Positions 26,203 to 36,374 of a stretch of 64,000 nucleotides of DNA are shown piece by piece; the first letter of the stretch is position 1; every line of letters begins with the position of its first letter. Location of the stretch: the NCBI RefSeq assembly GCF_014649835.1, contig NZ_BMTU01000012.1, positions 62,001 through 126,000 on the forward strand, written 5' to 3'. This DNA comes from Streptomyces pilosus. GTDB taxonomy: Bacteria > Actinomycetota > Actinomycetes > Streptomycetales > Streptomycetaceae. The notes under the pieces were generated by a model that was not told where the DNA came from, did not search any database, and was given only the letters and a program-made list of their open reading frames with translations. The translations under genes and the position numbers were made by a program.

Positions 26203-29200
26203 TCAGCGGGCGTTGAAGTACTTCGCCTCGGGGTGGTGGATCACGATGGCGTCCGTGGACTGCTCGGGGTGCAGCTGGAACTCCTCCGAGAGCTGGACGC
26301 CGATGCGCTCCGGCTCGAGCAGAGCGGCGATCTTGGCGCGGTCCTCCAGGTCCGGACAGGCACCGTAGCCGAGGGAGAAGCGGGCGCCCCGGTACTTCAG
26401 GGCGAACATGTCCTCCATGGCGGCCGGGTCCTCGCCGGCGAAGCCCAGCTCGGAGCGCACCCGCGCGTGCCAGTACTCGGCGAGCGCCTCGGCCAGCTGC
26501 ACGGACAGACCGTGCAGTTCGAGGTAGTCGCGGTAGGCGTCGGCCGCGAACATCCGCGCGGTCTCCTCGCCGATGCGGGAGCCGACGGTGACGACCTGGA
26601 AGCCCACGACGTCGGTCTCGCCGGACTCCTCCGGGCGGAAGAAGTCCGCCAGGCACAGCCGGCGGCCGCGGCGCTGGCGCGGGAAGGTGAAGCGGGTGCG
26701 CTCGTTGCCCTGCTCGTCCAGGACGATCAGGTCGTCGTCCTTGGAGACGCACGGGAAGTAGCCGTAGACCACGGCCGCCTCCAGCAGGTTGTCCGTCTGG
26801 AGCCGGTCCAGCAGCCCGCGCAGCCTCGGCCGGCCGTCGGTCTCGACGAGCTCCTCGTACGTCGGCCCGTCGCCGGTGCGGGCCTGCCTCAGACCCCACT
26901 GGCCCTTGAACAGGGCGCCCTCGTCGAGCCAGCTCGCGTACTCCTTCAGCTGGATGCCCTTGATCACCCGGGTGCCCCAGAAGGGCGGGGCGGGGACCGG
27001 GTTGTCGGTGGCCACGTCGGAGCGGACGTGCCCCTCCTCGGGACGGTCCTCGATCTCCACCGCGGCCGCGCGGACCCGGCGCTGCCTGAGTTCGGGCAGC
27101 CGGGCGCCGGGCACCCCGCGCTTGATGCCGATGAGGGCGTCCATCAGACGCAGGCCCTCGAAGGCGTCGCGGGCGTAGCGGACCTCGCCCTGGTAGATCT
27201 CATGGAGGTCCTGTTCGACGTAGGCGCGGGTGAGGGCGGCGCCGCCGAGGATGACCGGGTAGTCGGCGGCGAGTCCGCGCTGGTTGAGCTCCTCGAGGTT
27301 CTCCTTCATGATCACGGTCGACTTGACCAGGAGGCCGGACATCCCGATGACGTCGGCCTTGTGCTGGTCGGCGGCGTCCAGGATGGCGGAGACGGGCTGC
27401 TTGATGCCCAGGTTGACCACGTTGTAGCCGTTGTTCGACAGGATGATGTCGACGAGGTTCTTGCCGATGTCGTGCACGTCGCCGCGGACGGTGGCCAGCA
27501 CGATGGTGCCCTTGCCGGCCTCGTCGGTCTTCTCCATGTGCGGTTCGAGGTGCGCCACCGCGTTCTTCATCACCTCGGCGGACTGGAGCACGAAGGGCAG
27601 CTGCATCTGGCCGGAGCCGAACAGCTCGCCGACCACCTTCATGCCGTCCAGGAGGGTGTCGTTGACGATGTCCAGGGCCTTGCGGGTCCGCAGGGCCTCG
27701 TCCAGGTCCGCCTCCAGACCGTTGCGCTCGCCGTCGATGATGCGGCGCTTGAGACGCTCCTCCAGCGGCAGCGCGGCCAGTTCCTCGGCCTTGCCCGCCT
27801 TCAGCGACTTGGCGGTGGCGCCCTCGAAGAGCTGCATGAGCTTCTGCAGCGGGTCGTAGCCCTCGCGGCGCCGGTCGTGGATCAGGTCGAGGGCCGTGGT
27901 GACCTCCTCCTCGCTGAACCGGGCGATGGGCAGGATCTTCGAGGCGTGCACGATCGCCGAGTCCAGGCCCGCCTTGACGCACTCGTCCAGGAAGACGGAG
28001 TTCAGCAGGATGCGGGCGGCCGGGTTCAGGCCGAAGGAGATGTTGGACAGACCGAGGGTGGTCTGCACCTTCGGGTGGCGTTCCTTCAGCAGGCGGATGC
28101 CCTCGATGGTGGCCAGGCCGTCCTTGCGGGACTCCTCCTGACCGGTGCAGATCGTGAAGGTCAGGCAGTCGACGAGGATGTCCTCCTCACGGATGCCCCA
28201 GTTGCCGGTCAGGTCGTCGATCAGCCGCTCGGCGATCTCCACCTTCTTCTCGGCGGTGCGGGCCTGTCCCTCCTCGTCGATGGTCAGCGCGATCAGGGCT
28301 GCCCCGTGCTCCCGGGCCAGCCGCGTCACCCGGGCGAAGCGGGAATCGGGGCCGTCCCCGTCCTCGTAGTTCACCGAGTTGATCACGGCACGGCCGCCGA
28401 GCTTCTCGAGACCGGCCCGCAGGACGTCGACCTCGGTGGAGTCCAGCACGATGGGCAGCGTGGAGGCGGTCGCGAACCGGCCGGCGAGCTCCGCCATGTC
28501 GGCCACGCCGTCCCGGCCGACGTAGTCGACGCACAGGTCGAGCATGTGCGCGCCCTCGCGGATCTGGTCGCGGGCCATCTCCACGCAGTCGTCCCAGCGG
28601 CCCTCCAGCATCGCCTCACGGAACTTCTTCGACCCGTTGGCGTTGGTCCGCTCGCCGATCGCCAGGTACGAGGTGTCCTGCCGGAAGGGGACCGTCTGGT
28701 AGAGAGAGGCGGCGCCCGGCTCCGGGCGCGGGTCGCGCGCGGCCGGGGACAGGCCGTGCACCCGCTCCACGAGCCGGCGCAGGTGCTCGGGGGTGGTGCC
28801 GCAGCAGCCGCCGACCAGGGACAGGCCGTAGTCGCGTACGAAGGTCTCCTGGGCGTCCGCCAGCTCGGCCGGGGACAGCGGGTAGTGGGCGCCGTCCTTG
28901 GTGAGCTGGGGCAGGCCGGCGTTCGGCATGCACGAGAGCCGGACGCGGGAGTTGCGGGCCAGGTAGCGCAGGTGCTCGCTCATCTCGGCCGGCCCGGTCG
29001 CGCAGTTCAGGCCGATCATGTCGATGCCGAGGGGTTCCAGGGCGGTCAGCGCCGCGCCGATCTCGGAGCCGAGCAGCATGGTGCCCGTCGTCTCGACCGT
29101 GACCGACACGATCAGCGGTACCTCGAAGCCGGCGGTCTCCATCGCGCGCCGGGCGGCGACGACGGACGCCTTGGTCTGCAGCAGGTCCTGCGTCGTCTCC

Positions 29201-29715
29201 ACCAGCAGCGCGTCCGCGCCGCCGGCGAGCAGGCCCTCGGCGTTCTGCTGGTAGGCGTCGCGGATGGCGGTGAAGGTGGTGTGGCCGAGGGTGGGCAGCT
29301 TGGTGCCCGGGCCCATGGAGCCGAGGACCCACCGGGGCCGTCCGTCCCGCGCGGCGAACTCGTCCGCCGCCTCACGGGCGATGCGGGCACCCGCCTCGGA
29401 CAGTTCGGTGACGCGTTCGGCGATGTCGTACTCGCCCAGGGCGGTGAGGTTGGCGCCGAAGGTGTTGGTCTCGACGCAGTCGACTCCGGCGGCGAAGTAC
29501 TCGGAATGGACCGAACGGACGATGTCCGGGCGGGTCAGGTTCAGGATCTCGTTGCAGCCCTCGAGGTTCTGGAAGTCCTCGAGGGTGGGGTCCTGGGCCT
29601 GGAGCATGGTGCCCATCGCTCCGTCGGCGACCACCACGCGGGTGGCGAGGGCCTCACGGAGCGCGGACGCACGGGTCCGGCTGTCGGCGGAAGGGGTCAG
29701 CGGCAACGAGGCCAT
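26203..29715 (-). CDS. metH: Cobalamin-dependent methionine synthase MetH
   Basis: Transfers methyl from 5-methyltetrahydrofolate to homocysteine through B12. 1170 residues, full length. Homocysteine-binding domain at about 20-330 (V-A-D-G-A-M-G-T, and the zinc Cys-Cys in G-G-C-C-G-T-T-P), pterin-binding domain at about 340-620, B12 cap and Rossmann domain at about 640-890 with the cobalt ligand His748 in D-V-H-D-I-G, and the C-terminal S-adenosylmethionine reactivation domain containing G-Y-G-A-C-P. GAGGGAG site before the ATG. Divergent from gylR across 295 bases. I see no cobalamin riboswitch in that leader. Confidence 0.98.
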   Translation of the reverse strand: MASLPLTPSADSRTRASALREALATRVVVADGAMGTMLQAQDPTLEDFQNLEGCNEILNLTRPDIVRSVHSEYFAAGVDCVETNTFGANLTALGEYDIAERVTELSEAGARIAREAADEFAARDGRPRWVLGSMGPGTKLPTLGHTTFTAIRDAYQQNAEGLLAGGADALLVETTQDLLQTKASVVAARRAMETAGFEVPLIVSVTVETTGTMLLGSEIGAALTALEPLGIDMIGLNCATGPAEMSEHLRYLARNSRVRLSCMPNAGLPQLTKDGAHYPLSPAELADAQETFVRDYGLSLVGGCCGTTPEHLRRLVERVHGLSPAARDPRPEPGAASLYQTVPFRQDTSYLAIGERTNANGSKKFREAMLEGRWDDCVEMARDQIREGAHMLDLCVDYVGRDGVADMAELAGRFATASTLPIVLDSTEVDVLRAGLEKLGGRAVINSVNYEDGDGPDSRFARVTRLAREHGAALIALTIDEEGQARTAEKKVEIAERLIDDLTGNWGIREEDILVDCLTFTICTGQEESRKDGLATIEGIRLLKERHPKVQTTLGLSNISFGLNPAARILLNSVFLDECVKAGLDSAIVHASKILPIARFSEEEVTTALDLIHDRRREGYDPLQKLMQLFEGATAKSLKAGKAEELAALPLEERLKRRIIDGERNGLEADLDEALRTRKALDIVNDTLLDGMKVVGELFGSGQMQLPFVLQSAEVMKNAVAHLEPHMEKTDEAGKGTIVLATVRGDVHDIGKNLVDIILSNNGYNVVNLGIKQPVSAILDAADQHKADVIGMSGLLVKSTVIMKENLEELNQRGLAADYPVILGGAALTRAYVEQDLHEIYQGEVRYARDAFEGLRLMDALIGIKRGVPGARLPELRQRRVRAAAVEIEDRPEEGHVRSDVATDNPVPAPPFWGTRVIKGIQLKEYASWLDEGALFKGQWGLRQARTGDGPTYEELVETDGRPRLRGLLDRLQTDNLLEAAVVYGYFPCVSKDDDLIVLDEQGNERTRFTFPRQRRGRRLCLADFFRPEESGETDVVGFQVVTVGSRIGEETARMFAADAYRDYLELHGLSVQLAEALAEYWHARVRSELGFAGEDPAAMEDMFALKYRGARFSLGYGACPDLEDRAKIAALLEPERIGVQLSEEFQLHPEQSTDAIVIHHPEAKYFNAR

Positions 29716-29940
29716 GAAAGGGGCTCCCTCAGGTGCGACGGCTGTCGGCTTTGCGGCTGTCCGGAAAGCTTCTGTTCGCGCTTCCCGGCAGGGCGCACGC
29801 CGTCAGGGTAGCCGGGACCGCGCCCTGATGTTCAGGGAGTCCACGGGGCGGACGATGATGGCCTGAACGCGGTGCGCGGGGCGGGAGTCGGGGAATCGAT
29901 CACGGCCGACCGTTAGCGAGAGGTCGACATCGACCGGTAG

Positions 29941-29959
29941 TGTTCGGCATTGCCGAACA
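29941..29959. promoter_or_regulatory. Perfect 19-bp palindrome before gylR, probable GylR operator
   Basis: TGTTCGGCA, one central T, TGCCGAACA. It lies 51 bases before the gylR start and overlaps a possible -10 (TAGTGT, 29938-29943). A 16/19 match occurs before glpF at 31017-31035. The recurrence in front of both transcription units of the glycerol regulon is what makes it a GylR site; GylR autoregulation is known in S. coelicolor. Confidence 0.75.
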
Positions 29960-30010
29960 GCGGCACGGCGTCGCCAGTCGGCGGTCGTAGGGGACGGAGG
30001 CAGAACGGCG

Positions 30011-30775
30011 ATGGCACGGAACATCCAGTCGCTCGAGCGGGCGGCAGCCATGCTGCGGCTGCTCGCGGGCGGCGAGCGACGGCTCGGCCTGTCGGACATC
30101 GCCTCCTCGCTGGGCCTCGCCAAGGGCACCGCCCACGGCATCCTGCGCACCCTCCAGCAGGAGGGCTTCGTGGAGCAGGACGACGCCTCCGGGCGCTATC
30201 AGCTGGGCGCCGAGCTGCTGCGGCTGGGCACCACCTACCTCGACGTGCACGAGCTGCGGGCGCGCGCCCTGGTGTGGACGGACGACCTGGCCCGCTCCAG
30301 CGGCGAGAGCGTCTACCTGGGGGTGCTGCACCAGCAGGGCGTGCTGATCGTGCACCACGTCTTCCGGCCCGACGACAGCCGGCAGGTCCTGGAGATCGGG
30401 GCCATGCAGCCGCTGCACTCCACGGCCCTGGGCAAGGTGCTCTCGGCCTACGACCCGGTGGCCCACAGCGAGGCCCTGGAGGCCGACCGCAAGGCCTTCA
30501 CCGACCGCACCGTGTGCGACCTCGACGCCTTCGAGCACCTCCTCGACCTCACCCGCGCCCGCGGGTACGCGGCCGACGTGGAGGAGACCTGGGAGGGCGT
30601 CGCGTCCCTGGCCGCCCCGATCCACGACCGGCGCCGCATGCCGGTCGGCGCGGTCGGCATCGCGGGGGCGGTGGAGCGGCTGCGCCGGGACGGCGAGCTG
30701 CGGCCCGAGCTGATCGCGGCGGTGCGCGACTGCGCCCGCGCGGTGTCGCGGGACCTGGGCGCCGGACGGTTCTGA
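30011..30775 (+). CDS. gylR: IclR-family glycerol operon regulator GylR
   Basis: 254 residues. Winged helix at about 5-65: S-L-E-R-A-A-A-M-L-R-L-L and L-S-D-I-A-S-S-L-G-L-A-K-G-T-A-H, with G-R-Y-Q-L-G ending the wing. IclR effector domain follows, with L-H-S-T-A-L-G-K-V-L. In S. coelicolor the homologue represses the adjacent gyl operon and its own gene, induced by glycerol-3-phosphate. ATG at 30011 has GGAGG ten bases upstream. It sits directly upstream of glpF-glpK-glpD with its own palindromic operator. Confidence 0.94.
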   Translation: MARNIQSLERAAAMLRLLAGGERRLGLSDIASSLGLAKGTAHGILRTLQQEGFVEQDDASGRYQLGAELLRLGTTYLDVHELRARALVWTDDLARSSGESVYLGVLHQQGVLIVHHVFRPDDSRQVLEIGAMQPLHSTALGKVLSAYDPVAHSEALEADRKAFTDRTVCDLDAFEHLLDLTRARGYAADVEETWEGVASLAAPIHDRRRMPVGAVGIAGAVERLRRDGELRPELIAAVRDCARAVSRDLGAGRF

Positions 30776-30800
30776 ACCGGGGGAACGGGGAGAACGAGGA

Positions 30801-30824
30801 CCGGGGCGCCGCTCGGCGTTCCGG
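30801..30824 (+). terminator. Imperfect hairpin after gylR
   Basis: CCGGGGCGCCG and CGGCGTTCCGG can pair with two G-U pairs in RNA, 26 bases after the gylR stop. It probably ends the gylR transcript. The rest of 30825-31016 shows no gene. Confidence 0.4.
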
Positions 30825-31016
30825 TCAAGCTGTTCCCCCTGCCGGCCACAGCCGTTCCCCGGCGCCGGTCACAGCCCCTCTCCCCTGCCCGCCATACCGG
30901 ACGTGAGGCGGCGGAACCGCCACGAAGATCGACAGCACGGGACGCTCCATAACGATCGCGCTTCCGGCAACCAAACCCTTGACGCCTACGTGACGCCGGA
31001 CAAGACTCCCGTCCAT

Positions 31017-31059
31017 CGGTCGGCATTGTCGAACACCTACCGGCAATACGCGCTAGAGT
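31017..31059 (+). promoter_or_regulatory. glpF promoter region with GylR-like site
   Basis: 31017-31035 matches the gylR palindrome at 16 of 19 positions. TAGAGT at 31054-31059 is a good -10 hexamer, and the -35 position then falls on the right end of the GylR-like site. Binding there would block the polymerase. Predicted leader about 95 bases. No other gene is seen between gylR and glpF. Confidence 0.55.
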
Positions 31060-31160
31060 GTGACAACGCCAAGGGCCGGCATCGCTCTCACCCCTGAGGG
31101 CGCCAATCCCCGGCGGGACCGGGGGTCGGCTTCCCTGGACGAAGGACAAAGGAGTCGCGG

Positions 31161-31955
31161 GTGTCCAGCTCCGACATCTTCATCGGCGAGACCATCGGTA
31201 CCGCCATACTCATCCTGCTCGGCGGCGGTGTGTGTGCCGCCGTGACGCTCAAGGCCTCCAAGGCCCGTAACGCCGGCTGGCTCGCCATCGCCTTCGGGTG
31301 GGGCTTCGCCGTCATGACGGCGGTGTACATAGCGGGGCCGCTTTCCGGCGCCCACCTCAACCCGGCCGTGACCGTGGCGCTCGCCGTCAAGGACGGCGAG
31401 TGGAGCAACGTTCCGACCTACTTCGCCGGCGAGCTCCTCGGCGCGATGATCGGCGCGACGCTCGTCTGGATCGCCTACTACGGCCAGTTCCAGGCCCACC
31501 TCACCGACAGGGAGATCGTCGGCGGTCCGGGCGCACAGGACACCGCCGCGAAGTCCGTGGAGGCGCAGGAGAAGGGCGCGGGCCCCGTCCTCGGCGTCTT
31601 CTCCACCGGTCCGGAGATCCGGCACACGGTGCAGAACCTCGCCACGGAGATCATCGGCACGTTCGTGCTGCTGCTCGCGATCCTCACCCAGGGCCTGAAC
31701 GACGCGGGCAACGGCCTCGGTGTGCTCGGCGGCCTGATCACGGCGCTCGTGGTCGTCTCGATCGGTCTGTCGCTGGGCGGCCCGACCGGTTACGCGATCA
31801 ACCCGGCCCGTGACCTCGGTCCGCGCATCGTGCACGCGCTGCTGCCGCTGCCCAACAAGGGCGGCTCGGACTGGTCCTACGCGTGGATCCCGGTGGCCGG
31901 CCCGCTGGTCGGCGGTGCCCTCGCGGCCGGTTTCTACAACCTCGCCATCGCATAG
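31161..31955 (+). CDS. glpF: Glycerol uptake facilitator, aquaglyceroporin
   Basis: MIP-family channel for glycerol. 264 residues from a GTG with an AAAGGAG site. Two N-P-A half-helix motifs: H-L-N-P-A-V-T in the first half and A-I-N-P-A-R-D in the second, with R and D as in glycerol-conducting members. Six membrane helices plus an acidic insert between helices 3 and 4. First gene of the gyl operon (gylC in S. coelicolor usage); glpK follows after 84 bases. Confidence 0.95.
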   Translation: MSSSDIFIGETIGTAILILLGGGVCAAVTLKASKARNAGWLAIAFGWGFAVMTAVYIAGPLSGAHLNPAVTVALAVKDGEWSNVPTYFAGELLGAMIGATLVWIAYYGQFQAHLTDREIVGGPGAQDTAAKSVEAQEKGAGPVLGVFSTGPEIRHTVQNLATEIIGTFVLLLAILTQGLNDAGNGLGVLGGLITALVVVSIGLSLGGPTGYAINPARDLGPRIVHALLPLPNKGGSDWSYAWIPVAGPLVGGALAAGFYNLAIA

Positions 31956-32039
31956 GTGACCGGATCGCCGCGAGGCGCGAACCTTGTAGAAGCGCCGCAC
32001 ATACAGCCCCGTACCCATGGAACACCCCAGGAGCACACA

Positions 32040-33578
32040 GTGACCGACGCCCACACCGCCGGCCCCTTCATCGCCGCCATCGACCAGGGCACCACGTCGT
32101 CCCGCTGCATCGTCTTCGACCGCGACGGCCGCATCGTCTCCGTCGACCAGAAGGAGCACGAGCAGATCTTCCCGAAGCCGGGCTGGGTCGAGCACGACGC
32201 CACCGAGATCTGGACCAACGTGCAGGAGGTCGTCGCCGGGGCCGTCGAGAAGGCCGGCATCACCCGCGACGACATCAAGGCCATCGGCATCACCAACCAG
32301 CGCGAGACCACCGTGCTGTGGGACAGGAACACCGGTGAGCCCGTCCACAACGCCATCGTCTGGCAGGACACCCGCACCGACGCCCTCTGCCGCGAGCTCG
32401 GCCGCAACGTCGGCCAGGACCGCTTCCGCCGCGAGACCGGGCTCCCCCTCGCCTCCTACTTCGCCGGCCCGAAGGCCCGCTGGCTGCTGGACAACGTCGA
32501 CGGCCTCAAGGAGCGCGCCGAGGCGGGCGACATCCTCTTCGGCACCATGGACACATGGGTCATCTGGAACCTCACCGGCGGCGTGGACGGCGGCCACCAC
32601 GTCACCGACGTCACCAACGCCTCCCGCACCATGCTGATGAACCTGCACACCATGGAGTGGGACGAGAGAATCGCCGAGTCCATCGGCGTGCCCACCGCGA
32701 TGCTGCCGGAGATCCGCTCCTCCGCCGAGGTCTACGGCGAGATCAGGGGCGGCAAGCTGGGCGACCTGCTCGGCGGCATCCCGGTCGCCTCGGCGCTGGG
32801 CGACCAGCAGGCCGCCCTGTTCGGCCAGACCTGCTTCGCCGAGGGCGAGACGAAGTCCACGTACGGCACCGGCACGTTCATGGTCATGAACACCGGCGAC
32901 AAGATCATCAACTCCTACAGCGGCCTGCTGACCACGGTCGGTTACAAGATCGGCGACCAGGACACGGTCTACGCCCTGGAGGGCTCGATCGCCGTCACCG
33001 GTTCGCTGGTGCAGTGGATGCGCGACCAGATGGGCCTGATCTCCACCGCCGCCGAGATCGAGACCCTCGCGCTCTCCGTCGAGGACAACGGCGGCGCCTA
33101 CTTCGTACCGGCCTTCTCCGGCCTGTTCGCCCCGTACTGGCGTTCCGACGCCCGCGGTGTGATCGCCGGCCTCACCCGGTACGTGACCAAGGCGCACCTC
33201 GCGCGCGCCGTGCTGGAGGCCACCGCCTGGCAGACGCGGGAGATCGCGGACGCCATGACGAAGGACTCCGGCGTGGAGCTCACCGCCCTCAAGGTCGACG
33301 GCGGCATGACCTCCAACAACCTGCTGATGCAGACGCTCTCGGACTTCCTGGACGCCCCCGTGGTGCGCCCCATGGTCGCCGAGACCACCTGCCTCGGCGC
33401 CGCCTACGCCGCCGGCCTGGCCGTCGGCTTCTGGAACAGCACCGACGACCTGCGCGCCAACTGGCGGCGGGCCGCCGAGTGGACCCCCCGCATGGACGCG
33501 GAGACCCGCGACCGTGAGTACAAGAGCTGGCTCAAGGCCGTCGAGCGGACCATGGGCTGGCTCGAGGACGAGGAGTAA
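32040..33578 (+). CDS. glpK: Glycerol kinase
   Basis: ATP-dependent phosphorylation of glycerol, trapping it as glycerol-3-phosphate. 512 residues. FGGY signatures: [10 protein letters not shown] at the N-terminus, [27 protein letters not shown], and the C-terminal V-D-G-G-M-T-S-N-N nucleotide site. GTG at 32040 has CAGGAG upstream; the frame open to 31956 has no family sequence. Known as gylA in S. coelicolor. It is followed by glpD after 8 bases. Confidence 0.97.
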   Translation: MTDAHTAGPFIAAIDQGTTSSRCIVFDRDGRIVSVDQKEHEQIFPKPGWVEHDATEIWTNVQEVVAGAVEKAGITRDDIKAIGITNQRETTVLWDRNTGEPVHNAIVWQDTRTDALCRELGRNVGQDRFRRETGLPLASYFAGPKARWLLDNVDGLKERAEAGDILFGTMDTWVIWNLTGGVDGGHHVTDVTNASRTMLMNLHTMEWDERIAESIGVPTAMLPEIRSSAEVYGEIRGGKLGDLLGGIPVASALGDQQAALFGQTCFAEGETKSTYGTGTFMVMNTGDKIINSYSGLLTTVGYKIGDQDTVYALEGSIAVTGSLVQWMRDQMGLISTAAEIETLALSVEDNGGAYFVPAFSGLFAPYWRSDARGVIAGLTRYVTKAHLARAVLEATAWQTREIADAMTKDSGVELTALKVDGGMTSNNLLMQTLSDFLDAPVVRPMVAETTCLGAAYAAGLAVGFWNSTDDLRANWRRAAEWTPRMDAETRDREYKSWLKAVERTMGWLEDEE

Positions 33579-33586
33579 GAACCGCC

Positions 33587-35203
33587 ATGACCACCCAGTC
33601 CACCCTGCAGTCCGTGCCTGCCCTGGGGACGCACCCGGCGTCCGGCTCCAACCCGAGCCGCGCCGAGACCCGGGAGCAGCTTTCCAAGGCGTCGTACGAC
33701 CTTCTCGTGATCGGCGGCGGCATCCTGGGCATCTCCACCGCCTGGCACGCCGCGCAGTCCGGCCTCAGGGTGGCTCTGGTGGACGCCGGTGACTTCGCCG
33801 GCGCCACCTCCTCCGCCTCCTCCAAGCTGCTCCACGGCGGTCTGCGCTACCTGCAGACCGGTGCGGTGAAGCTGGTGGCGGAGAACCACTTCGAGCGCCG
33901 TGCGGTCTCCCGTCAGGTGGCCCCCCACCTGGCGAACCCGCTCACCTTCTACCTCCCCGTGTACAAGGGCGGGCCGCACGGCGCGGCGAAGCTCGGGGCC
34001 GGTGTCTTCGCGTACTCGGCGCTGTCCGCCTTCGGCGACGGCGTCGGCCACCTGCTCTCCCCGGCCAAGGCCGCGCGGGAGGTCCCGGAGCTGCGCACCG
34101 ACAACCTCAAGGCCGTGGCCGTGTACGGCGACGACCAGATGAACGACGCGCGCATGGCGCTGATGACGGTCCGCGCGGCGGCCGAGTCGGGCGCCGTCGT
34201 CCTCAACCACGCCGAGGTGACGGGTCTGCGCTTCACCCGGGGCCGGGTCACCGGCGCCGAGCTGCGCGACCGCCTCTCGGGCGACGAGTTCGGCGTCAAC
34301 GCCCGCCTGGTGCTGAACGCGACCGGTCCCTGGGTCGACCACCTGCGCCGCATGGAGGACGCCGGGGCCGCGCCGTCCATCCGCCTGTCGAAGGGGGCGC
34401 ACCTGGTCCTGAAGCGGACCTCCCCGTGGAAGGCCGCGCTGGCCACGCCGATCGACAAGTACCGGATCACCTTCGCCCTCCCCTGGGAGGACATGCTCCT
34501 GCTGGGCACCACCGACGAGGAGTTCGAGGGCGACCCGGCGGACGTCGCGGTCACCGAGAAGGACACCGCGCAGATACTCGACGAGGCCGCGTTCTCCATC
34601 CGCGACCAGCAGCTCGACCGTGACCTGATCACGTACGCGTTCGCCGGTCTGCGGGTGCTCCCGGGCGGTCCCGGCGACACCGCCAAGGCGAAGCGGGAGA
34701 CGGTCGTCACCGAGGGCCGGGGCGGGATGCTGTCCGTCGCGGGCGGCAAGTGGACCACGTTCCGTCACATCGGGCGCACGGTGATGCAGAAGCTCCAGGA
34801 ACTGCCCGGGCACCCGCTGGGCGAGGACCTCGAGCCGATCTCCTCGCTGCCGCGGAAGCTGCCGCTGCCGGGTGTGGCCAACCCCCGCGCCGTGGCGCAC
34901 CGGCTGCTGGTGGACGGCCCGGCACCCGGCCCGCGCATGGCGGCGGACACCGCCAGGCACCTGGCCACCCACTACGGCTCGCTGGCCTTCGACATCGCCC
35001 GCCTGGCGAACGAGGATCCGGCGCTGGGCCGGCGCGTCCACCCGGACGCCCCGGAGATCTGGGCGCAGGTCGTCTGGGCCCGGGACCACGAGTGGGCCGA
35101 GACCGCGGACGACGTGCTGCGCCGCCGCACCACGCTGACGATCCGCGGCCTGGCCACGGACGAGGTCCGCGCGAACGTCCAGGACCTGCTCGACAAGAAG
35201 TGA
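33587..35203 (+). CDS. glpD: FAD-dependent glycerol-3-phosphate dehydrogenase
   Basis: Oxidises glycerol-3-phosphate to dihydroxyacetone phosphate, passing electrons to the quinone pool. 538 residues. FAD-binding G-G-G-I-L-G near residue 46, S-S-K-L-L-H-G-G-L-R-Y-L family signature, and the C-terminal helical domain. Membrane association is peripheral. GAGGAG ribosome site overlaps the glpK stop, so the two are coupled. Known as gylB in S. coelicolor. Two hairpins close the operon. Confidence 0.96.
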   Translation: MTTQSTLQSVPALGTHPASGSNPSRAETREQLSKASYDLLVIGGGILGISTAWHAAQSGLRVALVDAGDFAGATSSASSKLLHGGLRYLQTGAVKLVAENHFERRAVSRQVAPHLANPLTFYLPVYKGGPHGAAKLGAGVFAYSALSAFGDGVGHLLSPAKAAREVPELRTDNLKAVAVYGDDQMNDARMALMTVRAAAESGAVVLNHAEVTGLRFTRGRVTGAELRDRLSGDEFGVNARLVLNATGPWVDHLRRMEDAGAAPSIRLSKGAHLVLKRTSPWKAALATPIDKYRITFALPWEDMLLLGTTDEEFEGDPADVAVTEKDTAQILDEAAFSIRDQQLDRDLITYAFAGLRVLPGGPGDTAKAKRETVVTEGRGGMLSVAGGKWTTFRHIGRTVMQKLQELPGHPLGEDLEPISSLPRKLPLPGVANPRAVAHRLLVDGPAPGPRMAADTARHLATHYGSLAFDIARLANEDPALGRRVHPDAPEIWAQVVWARDHEWAETADDVLRRRTTLTIRGLATDEVRANVQDLLDKK

Positions 35204-35216
35204 CCGCCGCTCCCCC

Positions 35217-35281
35217 GGCTCCCCCGCACGGGAGCCGGTAGCGGGACGAGGGGCGGCTCCGCGCCGACGGGGCCGCCCCTC
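35217..35281 (+). terminator. Double hairpin ending the gyl operon
   Basis: First GGCTCCC (35217-35223) with GGGAGCC (35230-35236); second GAGGGGCGGC (35248-35257) with GCCGCCCCTC (35272-35281). They follow the glpD stop by 14 bases. The 260 bases after them, to the next start, are low-complexity GC-rich with no supported gene. Confidence 0.7.
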
Positions 35282-35540
35282 CCGCATGCGGCCCGCCACC
35301 GGCACCGCCGCCCGTGCGGCCCGCCCGCGCGGCCGGCCCGGCTCGCCCGGCGGCCGGAATCCCCGGGCCCGGTCCCGGCGCTGCCCGCCCCCTCGTCCCA
35401 GCCTCCGGCACACCCGCCGTCCGCACTCCCGCACGGCCTCCGGCCCGCGAGCCGTCGGCCCGGGGGCCGGGGCGGGCGGGGTGGGGCGGGGACGCATAAT
35501 GGCGGGATACATCGGACGTCTGAGCCGCGGGAGGCCGGTC

Positions 35541-36212
35541 ATGGCAGTCACCGACGAGGCGATCGAGAAGATCAAGGCAATGATCGTCTCGGGTGCGCTG
35601 CGTCCCGGTGACCGTCTGCCCAGGGAGAGCGAACTCGCCGCCGAGCTGGGGCTGTCCCGCAACTCCCTGCGCGAGGCGGTGCGGGCGCTGTCGCTGATCC
35701 GCATCCTGGACGTGCGGCAGGGCGACGGCACCTATGTGACCAGCCTGGATCCGCAACTCCTGCTGGAGGCGCTGAGTTTCGTCGTCGACTTCCACCGCGA
35801 CGACACGGTGCTCGAGTTCCTCGCCGTGCGCCGGATCCTGGAACCGGCCGCGACGGCCGCCGCGGCGACCCGGATCAGCGAGGAACAGCTGGACGCCCTG
35901 TCCCGGCAGTTGGACGAGCTGGGGGACGAGCCGTCCGTGGAGGACCTGGTCGCCGCCGATCTGGAGTTCCACCGGGGCATCGTGAGCGGCGCCGGCAACT
36001 CCGTGCTGTGCTCCCTGCTCGACGGCCTCTCCGGTCCCACCACGCGGGCCCGGATCTGGCGGGGCCTCACCCAGGAGGACGCGGTCGGCCGGACCCTGCG
36101 CGAGCACCGGGCGATCCTCGCCGCCCTGCGGGACCGGGACGCGGAGGCGGCACGGTCGTGGGCGACGGTGCACATCGCGAGCGTGGAGCAGTGGCTGCGC
36201 TCCACCCTGTGA
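35541..36212 (+). CDS. GntR-family regulator, FadR subfamily
   Basis: About 223 residues. Winged helix at about 5-70 with G-D-R-L-P-R-E-S-E-L-A-A-E-L-G-L-S and R-G/Q-G-D-G-T-Y-V; FCD effector domain behind it with the metal-ligand pattern D-x-x-x-H (D-L-E-F-H-R) and a later N-S-V-L / H-R-A-I. ATG at 35541 with GGGAGG. Ligand unknown, probably a carboxylic acid given the FCD metal site. It stands alone after the gyl operon and may or may not relate to it. Confidence 0.88.
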   Translation: MAVTDEAIEKIKAMIVSGALRPGDRLPRESELAAELGLSRNSLREAVRALSLIRILDVRQGDGTYVTSLDPQLLLEALSFVVDFHRDDTVLEFLAVRRILEPAATAAAATRISEEQLDALSRQLDELGDEPSVEDLVAADLEFHRGIVSGAGNSVLCSLLDGLSGPTTRARIWRGLTQEDAVGRTLREHRAILAALRDRDAEAARSWATVHIASVEQWLRSTL

Positions 36213-36374
36213 ACCGAGCCCCGCGCACCCGGGTCCGCGGGGCACCCGGGGTGTTTCCCGGTGTCGGACAGGGGCAGTGATGGGGCACTCCCCCGTGCGG
36301 GGGGCTGCGGGCGTCCTCACGGGCACGCCGTAAGGTTGGGACGTACGCGAGGGCACGTCGGAAGGAGGCGCTGG

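Noticed and set aside
26203-29715. Frameshift suspected in metH because of long overlapping frames
   Set aside because: The 1170-residue frame carries all four domains with intact motifs from start to stop.
29716-30010. Possible cobalamin riboswitch before metH
   Set aside because: I looked for the B12-box and a long structured leader and saw only a short CCCTGA/TCAGGG hairpin. The leader is too short.
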